Made by a program: the position numbers and the translations under genes. From positions 1 through 50,386 of the forward strand of contig JAUSMW010000036.1 of assembly GCA_030645815.1 (NCBI GenBank): a stretch of 50,386 nucleotides of DNA, read 5' to 3'. The stretch is from Candidatus Saccharimonadota bacterium. Its GTDB lineage: Bacteria; Patescibacteriota; Saccharimonadia; Saccharimonadales; Saccharimonadaceae. Positions within the stretch are counted from its first letter, which is position 1. Every line of letters begins with the position of its first letter. This document shows positions 19,767 to 32,010 of this stretch, in pieces. A model generated the notes under the pieces. That model ran no database searches, was not told the origin of the DNA, and worked only from the letters and a program-made list of their open reading frames with translations.

Positions 19767-22700
19767 ATGGCAACTAGCAAAACGCAAGCGAGGCGTTATT
19801 TTACTGATAACGCAACCGTTTTAGACCTACCAGACCTCATCAAACACCAAACAGATTCTTGGCAAGAATTCATCGAAACGGGACTTAGCGAAATTTTCGC
19901 CGAAGTAAACCCAATCGAAGATTACACTGGCCAAAAACTAGAACTACGTTTCAAAGACTATAGTTTCGAAGACCCAAAGTGTACCGAAGCTGACGCTCGT
20001 CACAATAATGTGAGTTTTGAAGCACCTTTGAAAGCTCGTGTTGAGCTAACAAACAAAGTAACTGGCGAAGTAAAAGACAGTGAAATTTATCTAGGTGACT
20101 ACCCATGGATGACCGAACGCGGTACATTCATCATCAACGGTTCTGAGCGTGTGGTTGTGTCTCAGCTTATCCGTTCTGCTGGTGTATTCTTTACTGCTAA
20201 CAAAGGTTCAGTTCGTAACCAATATGGTGCGAAGCTTATTCCTGGCCGTGGTGCATGGCTAGAATTTGAAACCAGTGCCGCTGGTGTACTATATGTAAAA
20301 ATTGACCGTCGCCGAAAAATTGCGGTTACTACACTACTACGTGCACTTGGTTACGGTACAGATACTGCTATCAAGGAACTATTCAAAGATGTTGATACTG
20401 GTGAAATCAACTACATCGACACTACTATTGGCAAAGACCCTAGTAGCGGCACAAACGAAGCCCTGATTGAAGTCTACCGACGTCTACGTCCAGGTGACCT
20501 CGCAACAGTTGAAAACGCAAAAGGCATGATTGAACGAATGTTCTTTGACTTTAAACGATTTGACTTTAGCCGTGTTGGTCGTTACAAAATCAATCAACGT
20601 CTAGGCTTGAAAGTAACTAATACCACTGACAACCGTGTCATGCGTCTAGAAGACTTAGTCGCTATCATAAAAGAAGTCATCCGCCTCAATAACAGCCAAG
20701 AACCTGCTGACGACATCGATGCACTATCAAACCGTCGTGTGAAATTAGTCGGCGAGCTTGTAGCTCGTCAGTTCCGTATCGGTATGCTACGTATGCAACG
20801 TAACACTATGGACCGTATGAGCATGAGCGACCTTGAAACTGTGACTCCTGGCGCACTCATCAATGCACGCCCAATTGTTGCTGCTGTTCGTGAATTCTTC
20901 GCGAGCTCTCAATTGTCACAATTTATGGACCAAACTAACCCACTAGCTGAACTGTCACACAAACGACGCCTTAGCTCTATGGGTCCTGGTGGTTTGAGCC
21001 GTGAACGTGCCGGTCTAGAAGTTCGTGACATCCACGAAACTCACTATGGTCGTATCTGTTCCGTTGAAACACCAGAAGGTGCCAACATCGGACTTGTACT
21101 AAACCTTGCCAGTTACGCTCGTATCAACGAATATGGTTTCATCGAAACTCCATTCCGCAAAGTTGTCAAAAACAAAGTAACTGACGAAGTTATTTATATG
21201 GACGCAGCAGCTGAAGCCCGCGAAATCATCGCCGAAGCCGGTAACGAACTAGATAAAAACGGCAAATTCAAAGCTGCACGTGTGAGTGCTCGTAAAAACT
21301 TGGTACCAGAAGAAGTCGATGCGACTGAAATCACATTTGTTGATGCTGCAATCGGTCAGATTCTAGGTTCAACTGCTAGTTTGATTCCGTTTATTGAGAA
21401 AAACCGTATTGACCGTTCACTAACAGGTTCTAACATGTCACGTCAGGCTGTACCACTATTGCAACCGAAAAGCCCAATCGTTGGAACTGGCATAGAAGGC
21501 GACATCGCTAAAAATACTAGCCAACTAATCTTGGCCGACGGCACTGGTGAAGTAACAAAAGCCGATGCTGATGAAGTTGTAGTCAAATACAAAGACGGTC
21601 CTATCAGCTACGTCCCTATTCACTTTGAACAAAGTAACGACGACCGTTCAATCAACCAAAAGGTTGTTGTAACTCGTGGTCAAAAAGTCAAAAAAGGTGA
21701 TGTACTAATCGAAGGTGCATCTATCGAAGGCGGCGAACTTGCCCTCGGTCGTGACCTGACTGTGGCCTTTATGCCGTGGAGCGGTTACAACATGGATGAC
21801 TCTATCATCCTAAGCTCTCGTATCGTTAAAGAAGACGATTTGACTAGTATTAACATTCAAGATTTCATGGTTGAAGTCCGTGAAACTAAATTAGGTCCAG
21901 AAATTGTGACCCGCGATATTCCAAATGTATCAGAGGAAAGCCTACGTCACCTCGATGAAGACGGAATCGTACAAGTTGGTTCAGAAGTCCACCCAGGCGA
22001 TGTTTTGGTTGGTAAAATTACACCAAAAGGTGAGCAAGAACTTTCTAGCGAAGAACGATTGCTACGCGCAATCTTTGGTGAAAAAGCCAAAGATGTTCGT
22101 GACACATCACAACGTATGAGCAACGGCAAGCACGGTAAAGTTGTTGGCGTCAAAGTCTTTAGTCGCGAAAACGGCAACGAACTAAAAGCCGGTGTGTTGA
22201 TGCAAGTACAAATCTTTGTTGCACAGCTACGTAAAATCGCAGTTGGTGACAAGCTAGCTGGACGACATGGTAACAAGGGTGTTGTTGCACGTATTTTACC
22301 TGAAAACGACATGCCATTTAGCGAGGACGGAACTCCAGTTGACGTACTGCTGAACCCACTGGGTGTGCCATCTCGTATGAACCTTGGTCAGTTGTTTGAA
22401 ACTCACCTCGGTATGGCTGCACGTGCACTAGGCTACAAAGTAGCAACTCCACCATTTAACGGTGTACCAAACCACGTTATTGCTGAACAGCTAAAAGAAG
22501 CTGGCCTACCAACTGATGGTAAAATTCAACTATTTGATGGCCGCACAGGTGAACCATTCCGTGAAAAGACAACCGTTGGTAACATGTACATCATCAAGCT
22601 GCACCACATGATTGCAGACAAGATACATGCTCGTTCTATTGGCCCATACACAATGGTTACCCAACAACCTCTTGGTGGTAAGGCGCAAAACGGTGGACAG

Positions 22701-23123
22701 CGATTTGGTGAGATGGAAGTCTGGGCTCTTGAAGCCTATGGTGCCGCGACTACATTGCAGGAAATGCTAACTATCAAATCCGACGATGTCTATGGTCGCG
22801 CAAAAGCCTACGAATCTATCATCAAGAACGAACCAATTACAGGTCCGAAAGTTCCAGAAAGCTTTAACGTTCTAGTAAAAGAACTGCAAGGTCTTGGTCT
22901 ACGTGTTGATTTAGTCGAAAACGGACAAGACATTGATGCCGAAGAGATTTTGGATGGAACAATTGCCGCAGATGCTGAACCAGAAGCTACACCAACGGTC
23001 GCTGTCGAAGAGACAGAAGCAGTCGGTGACGAAGCTGATGAGCTAGGTGAAATTGACCTTGGTGAAGGAGTCACCATCCAGGACACAGACGAAATCGAAG
23101 AAATAAAGGAGGAGATAGTCTAA
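19767..23123 (+). CDS. rpoB: DNA-directed RNA polymerase subunit beta
   Basis: LELRFKDYSFEDPK, RGTFIINGSERVVVSQL, ERAGLEVRDIHETHYGRICSVETPEGANIGL, GQRFGEMEVWALEAYGA. Confidence 0.98.
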   Translation: MATSKTQARRYFTDNATVLDLPDLIKHQTDSWQEFIETGLSEIFAEVNPIEDYTGQKLELRFKDYSFEDPKCTEADARHNNVSFEAPLKARVELTNKVTGEVKDSEIYLGDYPWMTERGTFIINGSERVVVSQLIRSAGVFFTANKGSVRNQYGAKLIPGRGAWLEFETSAAGVLYVKIDRRRKIAVTTLLRALGYGTDTAIKELFKDVDTGEINYIDTTIGKDPSSGTNEALIEVYRRLRPGDLATVENAKGMIERMFFDFKRFDFSRVGRYKINQRLGLKVTNTTDNRVMRLEDLVAIIKEVIRLNNSQEPADDIDALSNRRVKLVGELVARQFRIGMLRMQRNTMDRMSMSDLETVTPGALINARPIVAAVREFFASSQLSQFMDQTNPLAELSHKRRLSSMGPGGLSRERAGLEVRDIHETHYGRICSVETPEGANIGLVLNLASYARINEYGFIETPFRKVVKNKVTDEVIYMDAAAEAREIIAEAGNELDKNGKFKAARVSARKNLVPEEVDATEITFVDAAIGQILGSTASLIPFIEKNRIDRSLTGSNMSRQAVPLLQPKSPIVGTGIEGDIAKNTSQLILADGTGEVTKADADEVVVKYKDGPISYVPIHFEQSNDDRSINQKVVVTRGQKVKKGDVLIEGASIEGGELALGRDLTVAFMPWSGYNMDDSIILSSRIVKEDDLTSINIQDFMVEVRETKLGPEIVTRDIPNVSEESLRHLDEDGIVQVGSEVHPGDVLVGKITPKGEQELSSEERLLRAIFGEKAKDVRDTSQRMSNGKHGKVVGVKVFSRENGNELKAGVLMQVQIFVAQLRKIAVGDKLAGRHGNKGVVARILPENDMPFSEDGTPVDVLLNPLGVPSRMNLGQLFETHLGMAARALGYKVATPPFNGVPNHVIAEQLKEAGLPTDGKIQLFDGRTGEPFREKTTVGNMYIIKLHHMIADKIHARSIGPYTMVTQQPLGGKAQNGGQRFGEMEVWALEAYGAATTLQEMLTIKSDDVYGRAKAYESIIKNEPITGPKVPESFNVLVKELQGLGLRVDLVENGQDIDAEEILDGTIAADAEPEATPTVAVEETEAVGDEADELGEIDLGEGVTIQDTDEIEEIKEEIV

Positions 23124-26100
23124 TGAGCCGAGTAATCGCAAACACCAGTATCGCCGACTTTGATGCAGTACGACTAGCCGTTGCTAGTGCAGAAGATATC
23201 AAAAAATGGAGTTACGGTGAAGTAACAAAACCAGAAACAATAAACTATCGAACCCAAAAACCTGAACGTGACGGATTGTTCTGTGAGCGAATCTTTGGTC
23301 CAGTCAAAGACATAAACCCACACGATGCAAAACTAAAAGGAGTTCGTTCTCGCGAAGCTGCAGTTGATAAGAGTGGCGAAGTCGTTACTCGTTCAATTGT
23401 TCGTCGTGAGCGAATGGGACACATTGGCCTAGCTGCACCTGTTGCGCACATTTGGTTCATGCGTGGTACACCATCAGCGATGGGACTACTACTAGGTATG
23501 ACTGTTCGTAACCTAGAACGTGTTGCGTACTTTGCAAGCTACTTAATCTTAGATGTTGATAACGAAAAGCGTGAACAATTACTAGCCGATGCCGAAGCTG
23601 AACTAGAAGCAGGCACCGCAGCAATCAAGATTCGTTACGAAAAAGAAGCAGAAGACGAAAAGGCTGATGTTAAGAAACTAGCTGCTGAACAGACAAAAGA
23701 GCTAGAAGATTTAGCCGAAGCATTTGCAGTTAAAAAATCTCAGCTAGACGGTTTAGCAAAATCAGCCCTACTAGGTGAAATTGAATACCGTAACCTACCT
23801 GACGACTACGCTGACATCGTCAAAGTTGGCATGGGTGGCGAAGCTTTGAAAGCGTTGCTAGAACAAATCAATCTAGAAAAGCTAATCCAGGATCTTTCCG
23901 AAGAAGCTAGTGCCAGCAAGGGTCAAAAGCAAAAGAAAATCCTCAAGCGCCTCAAAGTGCTAGAGGGTATGCACCGTGCCGGTATCAAGCCAATCAACAT
24001 GACAATGTCAGTTCTACCTGTTATCCCACCAGACCTGCGTCCAATGGTGCAACTAACCGGTGGTCGTTTCGCCACATCTGACCTAAACGACCTATATCGT
24101 CGTGTGATTAACCGAAACAACCGTCTCAAGAAGCTAATTGACCTCAACGCTCCAGAAGTTATCCGCCGTAACGAAATGCGTATGCTTCAGGAAGCTGTTG
24201 ATGCATTAGTAGATAACTCTGCAGCTCGTGGTAACCGTGCGGTTAACGCAACTGGTGGCCGACGTAAACTCAAATCTTTGAGCGACATGCTCAAGGGTAA
24301 GCAAGGTCGTTTCCGTCAAAACCTATTAGGTAAACGTGTTGATTATTCTGGTCGTTCAGTTATTGTTGCTGGTCCAGAACTAAAAATCCACCAATGTGGT
24401 TTGCCAAAACAAATGGCGTTAGAGCTATTCAAGCCATTTGTTATCAGCTGGCTATTACGCGGTGAGCATGCTCACAACATTCGCTCTGCAACTCGCTTGA
24501 TCGAAAGTGGCAACACTATCATATGGGACGCATTGGACGAAGTAATTAAGGGCAAATACGTACTACTAAACCGTGCACCATCACTACACCGTTTGTCTAT
24601 TCAGTCATTCCAACCAAAACTAATCGAAGGTAAAGCAATCCAGCTACACCCTCTAGTTTGTGCTGGTTTTAACGCTGACTTTGATGGTGACCAAATGGCT
24701 GTTCACTTGCCTCTGAGCGATGCTGCACAAGCCGAAGCCCGTGATTTAATGTCTGCTACTAACAACTTGCTAAAACCTGCTGATGGTACACCAGTACTAA
24801 ACATCGCACAGGACATCGTGCTCGGTTGTTACTACCTGACATATCCAAAACCAGATGCTCAGACTGAAAAGAAACTATTTAGTTCTGTAACCGAGGCTGT
24901 ACACTCATACGAAAAGGGAATCATTAAATTGCAAACCCCTATTCGTGTACACACCAAAGGACAACTACGTGACACAACTCTAGGACGCGTGTACTTTAAC
25001 GAGTCATTAATCAAAGAGTTCCCATACGTCAACGAAGTCATGACTAAAAAGGCTCTCAACAAAGTTCTTGCACGTATCTTTGAAGCATACGGTAGTGAAA
25101 CAACTGCGGTAACCGCTGATAGTATCAAAGACCTCGCGCTCGAATACGCTACAGCCGCCGCTGTATCAACTGGTATGGATGACTACTTTGATGTTCCTGA
25201 AATGGAAGGTCTGATTGCTGAGGGTGAAAAACTCGCGACTCAAATTTCTGACCAATTCGAAGAAGGTTTGATAACCGAAGAAGAGCGTTATGGTCTAACT
25301 GTTAACGCATGGCGCGGTATCGACAAAAAAGCTATCGCAGTAGTAGAAGACAAGCTAAAAGATTCTGACACTTCAGTCAGCGTCATGGTTAACTCTGGTG
25401 CTCGTGGTAGTATCGATAACATCAAACTTGCGACTGCAATGCTAGGAACAATGGTTGATGCAACCGGTAAAGAAATTGAGCTACCAATCCGTTCTAGTTT
25501 CAAAAAAGGTCTGTCACAACTAGAAGCTTTCGTTGCCACCCGTGGTACACGTAAGGGTTTGATTGACACTGCCCTAAAGACTGCTGACTCTGGTTACTTA
25601 ACTCGTCGTCTAGTCGATGTGAGTCAAGATGTCTTCACAGTTGAAGAAGATTCAAACGACAATGGATTCACCATTTTCCGTAATGAAACTGACGAGACTA
25701 TGATTGAATTTGGCGACCGTCTATACAGTCGTTACGCAGCTGAAAAAATCGGCGACCACATCAAATCAGGTCAACTGATTACCCGTGAAATCGCTGACGC
25801 AATCAATGCTGACGAAAAAATCACCGAAGCCAAAATCTTTAGTGTCCTGACTGCAAAGAACCTCCGTGGTATTCCACAAAAGAGCTACGGTCTCGACATG
25901 GCAACTGGCAAATTGATTGACGTTGCGCAACCTGTTGGTGTCATCGCAGCTCAGTCTGTTGGTGAACCTGGTACGCAGCTAACCCTTCGTAACTTCCATG
26001 CATCTGGTGTAGCCGGTGCAGCCGACATTACCCAGGGTCTACCACGTGTAGACGAGTTATTTGAAGCCCGAACTCCAAAAGGTGAAGCATTGCTATCAGA

Positions 26101-26932
26101 AATTGATGGTACATTACGTATCTGGGAAGACGGCAACAAGTATGTCCTACAAGTAACCCCAGCAAAAGCCAAGGTCAAGAAATTGAAACTAGAAAAACGC
26201 AAAGCTCAGGTAAAGACTGGCACAGAAGTTCTAGCTGGTGATGTATTAGCAGCTAAAAAGGGTGACGAAGAACCTCTAATCGCACCATTTGATGGCATAG
26301 TAGATGTCACCAAAGAAGAAGTGATTGTCTCTAGTAGCAACCAAACGCCTGCTCGTTACGAAGTCCCTAGCACTCACCAGTTGACTGCAAAAGATGGCGA
26401 CGTTGTAACTGCTGGTGACCGTTTGACTGCTGGTTCAATCAACCTTCACGATTTGATGCGCCTAAAGAGCATCGAAGCGACACAACGTTACATCATCAAC
26501 GACGTCCTACGTATCTATGCATCTCAGGGTCAGAACATTGCTGACAAACACCTAGAGATCATTGTGCGTCAGATGTTTAGCCGTGTACAAATCGAAGACC
26601 CTGGTGATAGCTTGTTTGTTACTGGTGACATTGTCTCAAAGGCTTTGGTCATCGAATCTAACGAACGGCTAGTAGAAGCCAAGAAAGAGCCGGCTCAGTT
26701 TACTCAACTATTACTAGGTATCACCAAAGTATCAATTTGGTCTGACAGCTTCCTATCAGCAGCTAGTTTCCAAGACACAACCCGTGTATTGATTAATGCA
26801 GCTGTAACTGGTCGTCAAGACAACCTATACGGTTTGAAAGAAAATGTGATTATCGGTCGCAAGATTCCTGTGGGAACTGGTGCTCGTGATACAGAAGTAG
26901 CAGAAGAAACTACAGAAGACGACGAAGCCTAA
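23123..26932 (+). CDS. rpoC: DNA-directed RNA polymerase subunit beta' (zinc-site cysteines absent)
   Basis: [16 protein letters not shown] active site, [46 protein letters not shown] overlap with rpoB. Confidence 0.98.
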   Translation: MSRVIANTSIADFDAVRLAVASAEDIKKWSYGEVTKPETINYRTQKPERDGLFCERIFGPVKDINPHDAKLKGVRSREAAVDKSGEVVTRSIVRRERMGHIGLAAPVAHIWFMRGTPSAMGLLLGMTVRNLERVAYFASYLILDVDNEKREQLLADAEAELEAGTAAIKIRYEKEAEDEKADVKKLAAEQTKELEDLAEAFAVKKSQLDGLAKSALLGEIEYRNLPDDYADIVKVGMGGEALKALLEQINLEKLIQDLSEEASASKGQKQKKILKRLKVLEGMHRAGIKPINMTMSVLPVIPPDLRPMVQLTGGRFATSDLNDLYRRVINRNNRLKKLIDLNAPEVIRRNEMRMLQEAVDALVDNSAARGNRAVNATGGRRKLKSLSDMLKGKQGRFRQNLLGKRVDYSGRSVIVAGPELKIHQCGLPKQMALELFKPFVISWLLRGEHAHNIRSATRLIESGNTIIWDALDEVIKGKYVLLNRAPSLHRLSIQSFQPKLIEGKAIQLHPLVCAGFNADFDGDQMAVHLPLSDAAQAEARDLMSATNNLLKPADGTPVLNIAQDIVLGCYYLTYPKPDAQTEKKLFSSVTEAVHSYEKGIIKLQTPIRVHTKGQLRDTTLGRVYFNESLIKEFPYVNEVMTKKALNKVLARIFEAYGSETTAVTADSIKDLALEYATAAAVSTGMDDYFDVPEMEGLIAEGEKLATQISDQFEEGLITEEERYGLTVNAWRGIDKKAIAVVEDKLKDSDTSVSVMVNSGARGSIDNIKLATAMLGTMVDATGKEIELPIRSSFKKGLSQLEAFVATRGTRKGLIDTALKTADSGYLTRRLVDVSQDVFTVEEDSNDNGFTIFRNETDETMIEFGDRLYSRYAAEKIGDHIKSGQLITREIADAINADEKITEAKIFSVLTAKNLRGIPQKSYGLDMATGKLIDVAQPVGVIAAQSVGEPGTQLTLRNFHASGVAGAADITQGLPRVDELFEARTPKGEALLSEIDGTLRIWEDGNKYVLQVTPAKAKVKKLKLEKRKAQVKTGTEVLAGDVLAAKKGDEEPLIAPFDGIVDVTKEEVIVSSSNQTPARYEVPSTHQLTAKDGDVVTAGDRLTAGSINLHDLMRLKSIEATQRYIINDVLRIYASQGQNIADKHLEIIVRQMFSRVQIEDPGDSLFVTGDIVSKALVIESNERLVEAKKEPAQFTQLLLGITKVSIWSDSFLSAASFQDTTRVLINAAVTGRQDNLYGLKENVIIGRKIPVGTGARDTEVAEETTEDDEA

Positions 26933-26980
26933 GTTCTTTATAGACTTTGTTTTTACTACAGAGTGGTATAGAATAGACCC

Positions 26981-27559
26981 ATGCAAAAGGTGGGTCTATT
27001 TCGCGAAAAACAGGGGTTCACTTTAGTAGAGGTGCTTGTAGTGGTTGCCATTGTGGCCATCATAGCAGCGCTTTTATTAGTGACTTATAGGACTTTGACA
27101 ACGCAAGCTATCAATACAGTACGCTATGATGAAGCAAAATCTTGGGATAAACATTTCAAGCTTTACAGGGCTGCCTATAGGCACTATCCAGACATGCCTA
27201 GCGGTTACTATTGTCTAGGTACTGGATTTCCAAATATAGATGGCGACAGCCAAACCGATTGTCGTGATTTGTTTCCATCTATTCCTACCCTCGAGCATCC
27301 TAGCGCGACACTCAATGCAGAGCTATCAAAAGTTGGCTCTCTACCAAAGGGCTCTAGGGTAGGGGCATCTACTGACAAGACCCGCTTAGGTCCCTTTGTT
27401 AGTTACGATCAGAATTTCGGTGTTACTGCACATATTGTTGTTATGCAGATATTTGATGGTGACAAATGCTATAGTGATATGGTTTCGATTTATGATTACA
27501 ACCAGCAAGTGCCAGACCATCCAAATGCAATCATATGCGGCTTTGTAGTAGATAAATAA
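26981..27559 (+). CDS. Type IV pilin-like/prepilin protein
   Basis: Class III signal REKQGFTLVEVLVVVAIVAIIAALLL; globular domain with cysteines. Confidence 0.85.
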   Translation: MQKVGLFREKQGFTLVEVLVVVAIVAIIAALLLVTYRTLTTQAINTVRYDEAKSWDKHFKLYRAAYRHYPDMPSGYYCLGTGFPNIDGDSQTDCRDLFPSIPTLEHPSATLNAELSKVGSLPKGSRVGASTDKTRLGPFVSYDQNFGVTAHIVVMQIFDGDKCYSDMVSIYDYNQQVPDHPNAIICGFVVDK

Positions 27560-27756
27560 ATTCAATTAATTATAAATTATTTTACATCTTGAAAAAGAAG
27601 TCTATTTTTGCTACAATAACAGGTGAGTTTCCTCTTTGGAGTCAACAAAAATACATGCGAGTGTGTACAAGTTTTTGTTAAACCAAGGAAAGTGGTAGTT
27701 ATTTATGCTGAAAATAACACCAAATAAAGTTAATTTAACGGAGAATATTTTTTCAT

Positions 27757-28170
27757 ATGCCAACAATCAATCAATTGGTTCGCAAGCCTCGTAAAACGGC
27801 TGGTAAAAAGAGTAAAAGCCCTGCACTAGGACGTATTCAAAATACCCTAAAAACCCGTTACTACGACCAAAACGCACCTCTAAAACGTGGTGTCTGTGTC
27901 AAAGTGACAACCAAAACGCCGAAAAAGCCAAATTCGGCTCTACGTAAAGTAGCTCGTGTTCGTTTATCAAACGGCCAAGAAGTTTGGGCGTACATCGGTG
28001 GCGAAGGCCACAACCTACAAGAACACGCAGTTGTGCTAGTTCGTGGTGGACGAGTAAAAGACCTTCCAGGTGTTCGTTACCACATCGTTCGTGGTGCGCT
28101 TGACCTTCAGGGTGTCGCAGACCGAAAACAACGCCGTAGTAAATATGGTGCCAAAAAGGAGAGCAAATAA
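27757..28170 (+). CDS. rpsL: 30S ribosomal protein uS12
   Basis: [13 protein letters not shown]...[17 protein letters not shown]...[12 protein letters not shown]. Confidence 0.97.
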   Translation: MPTINQLVRKPRKTAGKKSKSPALGRIQNTLKTRYYDQNAPLKRGVCVKVTTKTPKKPNSALRKVARVRLSNGQEVWAYIGGEGHNLQEHAVVLVRGGRVKDLPGVRYHIVRGALDLQGVADRKQRRSKYGAKKESK

Positions 28171-28646
28171 TGCCGCGTAAAGTAACCAAATCTCTTCAAC
28201 GACGTCTCAACCCGGACCGCAAATACCAATCTATTATGGTCCAACGATTAATCAATAAAAGTATGTTAGATGGCAAAAAACTACTAGCTGAGCGCCAAGT
28301 TTACAGCGCACTAGAAATCGCTGCTAAAAAGCTAAAGAGTGAAGACCCACTAGAAGTTTTTGAAACAGCCCTAAAAAACGTTTCACCTAGCTTTGAAGTT
28401 AAATCTCGACGTGTAGGTGGTGCAAACTATCAGATTCCATTCCCAATTCAGGGCCACCGTCAGCTTCACTATGCATTTTCATGGCTAGTACAAAGCTCAC
28501 GCGCTCGTAAAGGTATGCCATACGACCAACGCCTAGGCGCTGAAATCGTAGATGCCTACAACCAAACTGGTGCAGCCTTCAAGAAAAAAGAAGACACTCA
28601 CAAGATGGCCGAAGCCAACCGTGCATTCGCTCACTTTGCTCGCTAA
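28170..28646 (+). CDS. rpsG: 30S ribosomal protein uS7
   Basis: [21 protein letters not shown]...NVSPSFEVKSRRVGGANYQIP. Confidence 0.96.
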   Translation: MPRKVTKSLQRRLNPDRKYQSIMVQRLINKSMLDGKKLLAERQVYSALEIAAKKLKSEDPLEVFETALKNVSPSFEVKSRRVGGANYQIPFPIQGHRQLHYAFSWLVQSSRARKGMPYDQRLGAEIVDAYNQTGAAFKKKEDTHKMAEANRAFAHFAR

Positions 28647-29104
28647 GCAGCTGCGTCTTGTCTATAGTTTAGTAATACGTCCGAAGCAGCGCTAAATAAA
28701 ATATACTGGTTAGTTGCAGGGTTATCGCTAGTTGCTTTAGTGGCTGCGAATATTTCGCCTTCTTCACCAATAGCACATAACCAATCTTGACCATCGGAAG
28801 TCGTCATAGATACTATCTTGTCACTATCATTCCAGTGTTCGAGTGTTGTCTTTGAGGGTGGCTGAATGTGTACTTCATCAGGGTAATCAATATAAGCAAT
28901 ATTTTCCATAGGTTTAGCTAACGCTGCAGAGCCTATAGTTATATCTCCACTAGTTTCTTCTGGTATGAGACCTTGCTGTCTAGCCGCTTCTAGAGAAATA
29001 CCTGTCCTACCACCTATATGATTATTACCCATGAATAAAAAGTCTACTTCCTGGGTAGTTTTACCACGGGGAGGTCGATATGGGTTAGAATTTTCTTTTG
29101 TCAT
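28643..29104 (-). CDS. Hypothetical protein antisense between rpsG and fusA
   Basis: ATG at 29104 with a reverse-strand TATAAT 6 nt upstream; stop codon interlocks with the rpsG stop (CTAA). No recognised family. Confidence 0.55.
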   Translation of the reverse strand: MTKENSNPYRPPRGKTTQEVDFLFMGNNHIGGRTGISLEAARQQGLIPEETSGDITIGSAALAKPMENIAYIDYPDEVHIQPPSKTTLEHWNDSDKIVSMTTSDGQDWLCAIGEEGEIFAATKATSDNPATNQYILFSAASDVLLNYRQDAAA

Positions 29105-29268
29105 ACTGACATTATAGCACAAAACGCTAATGTTTGCAAGTAGGGGTGGTCAAGGTGTTAATTATCTGGTACAATTGACAGTAAGTGTTTTTCCCTGTTG
29201 TCAAAAAATATTACAGGGGTAACGTAAAACTAATTAAATCATAGAAAAGGATCACCAAAGAAACCATC

Positions 29269-31350
29269 ATGGCAGCTAAAAACTATACCCTAGATAAATT
29301 CCGTAACATCGGCATCATTGCTCATATTGACGCCGGAAAAACGACAACTACCGAAGGTATTTTGTACCGCACAGGCCTATCACACAAAATCGGTGCCGTT
29401 CACGAAGGTGAAACAACAACTGACTGGATGGAGCAAGAGCGTGAACGGGGAATCACGATTACTAGTGCTGCGGTAACTTGTTTTTGGAAAGACCACAAAA
29501 TTAACATTATCGACACACCTGGTCACATCGACTTTACCGCAGAGGTAGAGCGTTCACTGCGTGTACTTGACGGTGCAATTGTCGTCTTTGACGGCAAGAT
29601 GGGTGTTGAAGCCCAGACTGAAACCGTATGGCGTCAGGCGAACAAATACCGCGTACCTCGTATTTGTTTCATTAACAAGATTAACCAAACTGGCGGTGAT
29701 TTCTACAAATCTCTCGACAGTCTACATGCACGTCTATCTAAAAAAGCGCTACCTATCCATTTGCCAATTGGTTTTGAAAAAGACATCAATGGCGTTGTTG
29801 ATTTAGTAGACATGAAAGCCTACACTTACAAAGAATTTTCTGACCACGAACTGGTTGTCGGTGATATTCCTGCTGATATGTTGGACAAAGCCAAAAACGC
29901 ACGACAACTATTGGTTGAATCTGCTGTCGAAGCTGACGACGCATTGTTCGAAAAATACCTCGAAGAAGGCGAAGACTCTATCACCGTCGATGAACTAAAA
30001 GCAGCCCTACGTAAGAGTGTCCTAACAGGTGAATTCTATCTCGTAACTGGTGGTGATGGCCGTGGTGTCATCGTTGAAAAGGTTCTAGACCTCGTAAACG
30101 AATACCTACCTAGCCCACTCGACACCGGTTCTATTTGGGGTACTCACCCGAAAACTGGTGATGAAGTTGAACGAAAACCTGACGATAAAGAACCTCTTGC
30201 TGCACTCGCATTTAAAATTGCCAACGACCCATTCGTAGGAAAATTGATTTTCATCCGCGTGTACAGCGGTAAAGTTGCTGCTGGTAGCTATGTACTGAAC
30301 ACCATGACTGGTGACAAAGAGCGTATTGGCCGAATCGTGCGTATGCACGCAGACAAACGCGAAGACATCAACGAAATTGCTGCCGGTGATATTGCCGCTG
30401 TCGTGGGACTTAAAAACACCACAACGGGTACGACTTTGGCTGACGTTGCAAAACCAATAACGTTAGAGAGTATCGATTTCCCAGAACCACCAGTCGCAAT
30501 TGCAATTGAACCTAAAACCAAAGCTGACCAAGAAAAAATGAGTCTTGCGCTTCAGCGTCTTGCCGAAGAAGACCCAACTTTCCGTGTACACACCGACGAC
30601 GAAACCGGTCAGACTATCATCTCTGGTATGGGTGAGCTACACCTAGACATCATTGTTGATCGCATGAAGCGTGAATTTAAGGTTGAGGCCAATATTGGTC
30701 AGCCACAAGTTGCCTTCCGTGAAACTATCAAAGGCACTACTGAAATTCAGGGTAAATACATCAAACAATCTGGTGGTCGTGGACAATACGGTGACGTATG
30801 GCTACGTCTAGAGCCAAACGAACCTGGTAAAGGCTTCGAATTTACTGACGAGATTAAAGGTGGTGTTGTGCCGCAAGAATACCGAAAACCTGTACAGAAC
30901 GGTATCATCGAAACGCTTGATGGTGGTGTGATTGCCGGTTACCCAGTTGTAGACGTCAAAGCGACACTATATGACGGTAGTTATCACGACGTTGACTCTA
31001 GCGAGCTTGCCTTTAAAATGGCAGGTGCCCTAGCTACTCGTAACGGCGTCAAACAGGCAAATCCAATCCTACTAGAGCCTGTTATGAAAGTCGAAGTAAC
31101 GACACCCGAAGAATTTATGGGTGATGTAATTGGCGACCTCAACTCTCGTCGTGGACGCATCGAAAGTATGGAGGACCGTATGGGGGCCAAAGTTGTCACA
31201 GGCTTTGTGCCACTAGCTAGTATGTTTGGTTATACAACTGACCTACGCTCAATGTCCCAAGGTCGAGCAGCATCAGCAATGGAGCTAGCCCAGTACGAAG
31301 AAGTCCCACCGAACGTAGCCCAAGAGATCATCGAAAAACGCGCCAAGTAG
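29269..31350 (+). CDS. fusA: Elongation factor G
   Basis: [56 protein letters not shown]; full-length EF-G. Confidence 0.97.
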   Translation: MAAKNYTLDKFRNIGIIAHIDAGKTTTTEGILYRTGLSHKIGAVHEGETTTDWMEQERERGITITSAAVTCFWKDHKINIIDTPGHIDFTAEVERSLRVLDGAIVVFDGKMGVEAQTETVWRQANKYRVPRICFINKINQTGGDFYKSLDSLHARLSKKALPIHLPIGFEKDINGVVDLVDMKAYTYKEFSDHELVVGDIPADMLDKAKNARQLLVESAVEADDALFEKYLEEGEDSITVDELKAALRKSVLTGEFYLVTGGDGRGVIVEKVLDLVNEYLPSPLDTGSIWGTHPKTGDEVERKPDDKEPLAALAFKIANDPFVGKLIFIRVYSGKVAAGSYVLNTMTGDKERIGRIVRMHADKREDINEIAAGDIAAVVGLKNTTTGTTLADVAKPITLESIDFPEPPVAIAIEPKTKADQEKMSLALQRLAEEDPTFRVHTDDETGQTIISGMGELHLDIIVDRMKREFKVEANIGQPQVAFRETIKGTTEIQGKYIKQSGGRGQYGDVWLRLEPNEPGKGFEFTDEIKGGVVPQEYRKPVQNGIIETLDGGVIAGYPVVDVKATLYDGSYHDVDSSELAFKMAGALATRNGVKQANPILLEPVMKVEVTTPEEFMGDVIGDLNSRRGRIESMEDRMGAKVVTGFVPLASMFGYTTDLRSMSQGRAASAMELAQYEEVPPNVAQEIIEKRAK

Positions 31351-31419
31351 TTTTGTTATATAGATTTCAACTGTTGTCGGTGGTATAATTAGACTAACTA
31401 ACCAAGGAGGGAATTAAAT

Positions 31420-31986
31420 ATGGAAATTGTTGGTATCGTGATTGCAGTTTTCGTTGTTATACTGGTCATCTTTTTATGGGCGACATACAACGGGCTTGTC
31501 ACACTACGTAATCGTGTAGAAGAAGCCTGGAGCGACATAACAGTGCAGCTAAAGCGTCGTTTGGACTTGATTCCAAATTTGGTTGAAAGTGTTAAAGGCT
31601 ATGCAAAGCATGAAAAAGAAGTGTTTGAAAATGTTACAAAGGCTCGTGCAGCTACATTAGACGCCAAGGGAGTCAAGGAAACTGCCGAGGCTGAAAATCA
31701 GTTTGAGTCAGCTTTAAAAAGCCTATTCGCAGTGTCAGAAGCCTATCCACAGCTTCGTGCGAGTGAAAACTTTCAACAATTGCAAGCTGAACTAGTCGAT
31801 ACAGAGGACAAAATCCAAGCATCTCGTCGTTTCTATAACGGTGGTGTTCGCGACCTCAACACAAAGATTGAAGTTTTTCCAAACAACATCTTTGCTGGCA
31901 TGTTTGGGTTCGCTAAAAAAGAATTCTTTGAACTTGATGAAGCCGAGCAAGCAAAAGCTGAGAAACCAGTCGACGTAAAATTCTAA
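31420..31986 (+). CDS. LemA family protein
   Basis: TM N-terminus; [48 protein letters not shown]. Confidence 0.92.
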   Translation: MEIVGIVIAVFVVILVIFLWATYNGLVTLRNRVEEAWSDITVQLKRRLDLIPNLVESVKGYAKHEKEVFENVTKARAATLDAKGVKETAEAENQFESALKSLFAVSEAYPQLRASENFQQLQAELVDTEDKIQASRRFYNGGVRDLNTKIEVFPNNIFAGMFGFAKKEFFELDEAEQAKAEKPVDVKF

Positions 31987-32010
31987 GGACCATACCGGAG
32001 TAGCATAGCT

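Noticed and set aside
21925-22119. Alternative-frame ORFs inside rpoB, fusA and leuS.
   Set aside because: Nested out-of-frame ORFs in highly conserved genes, with no independent evidence.
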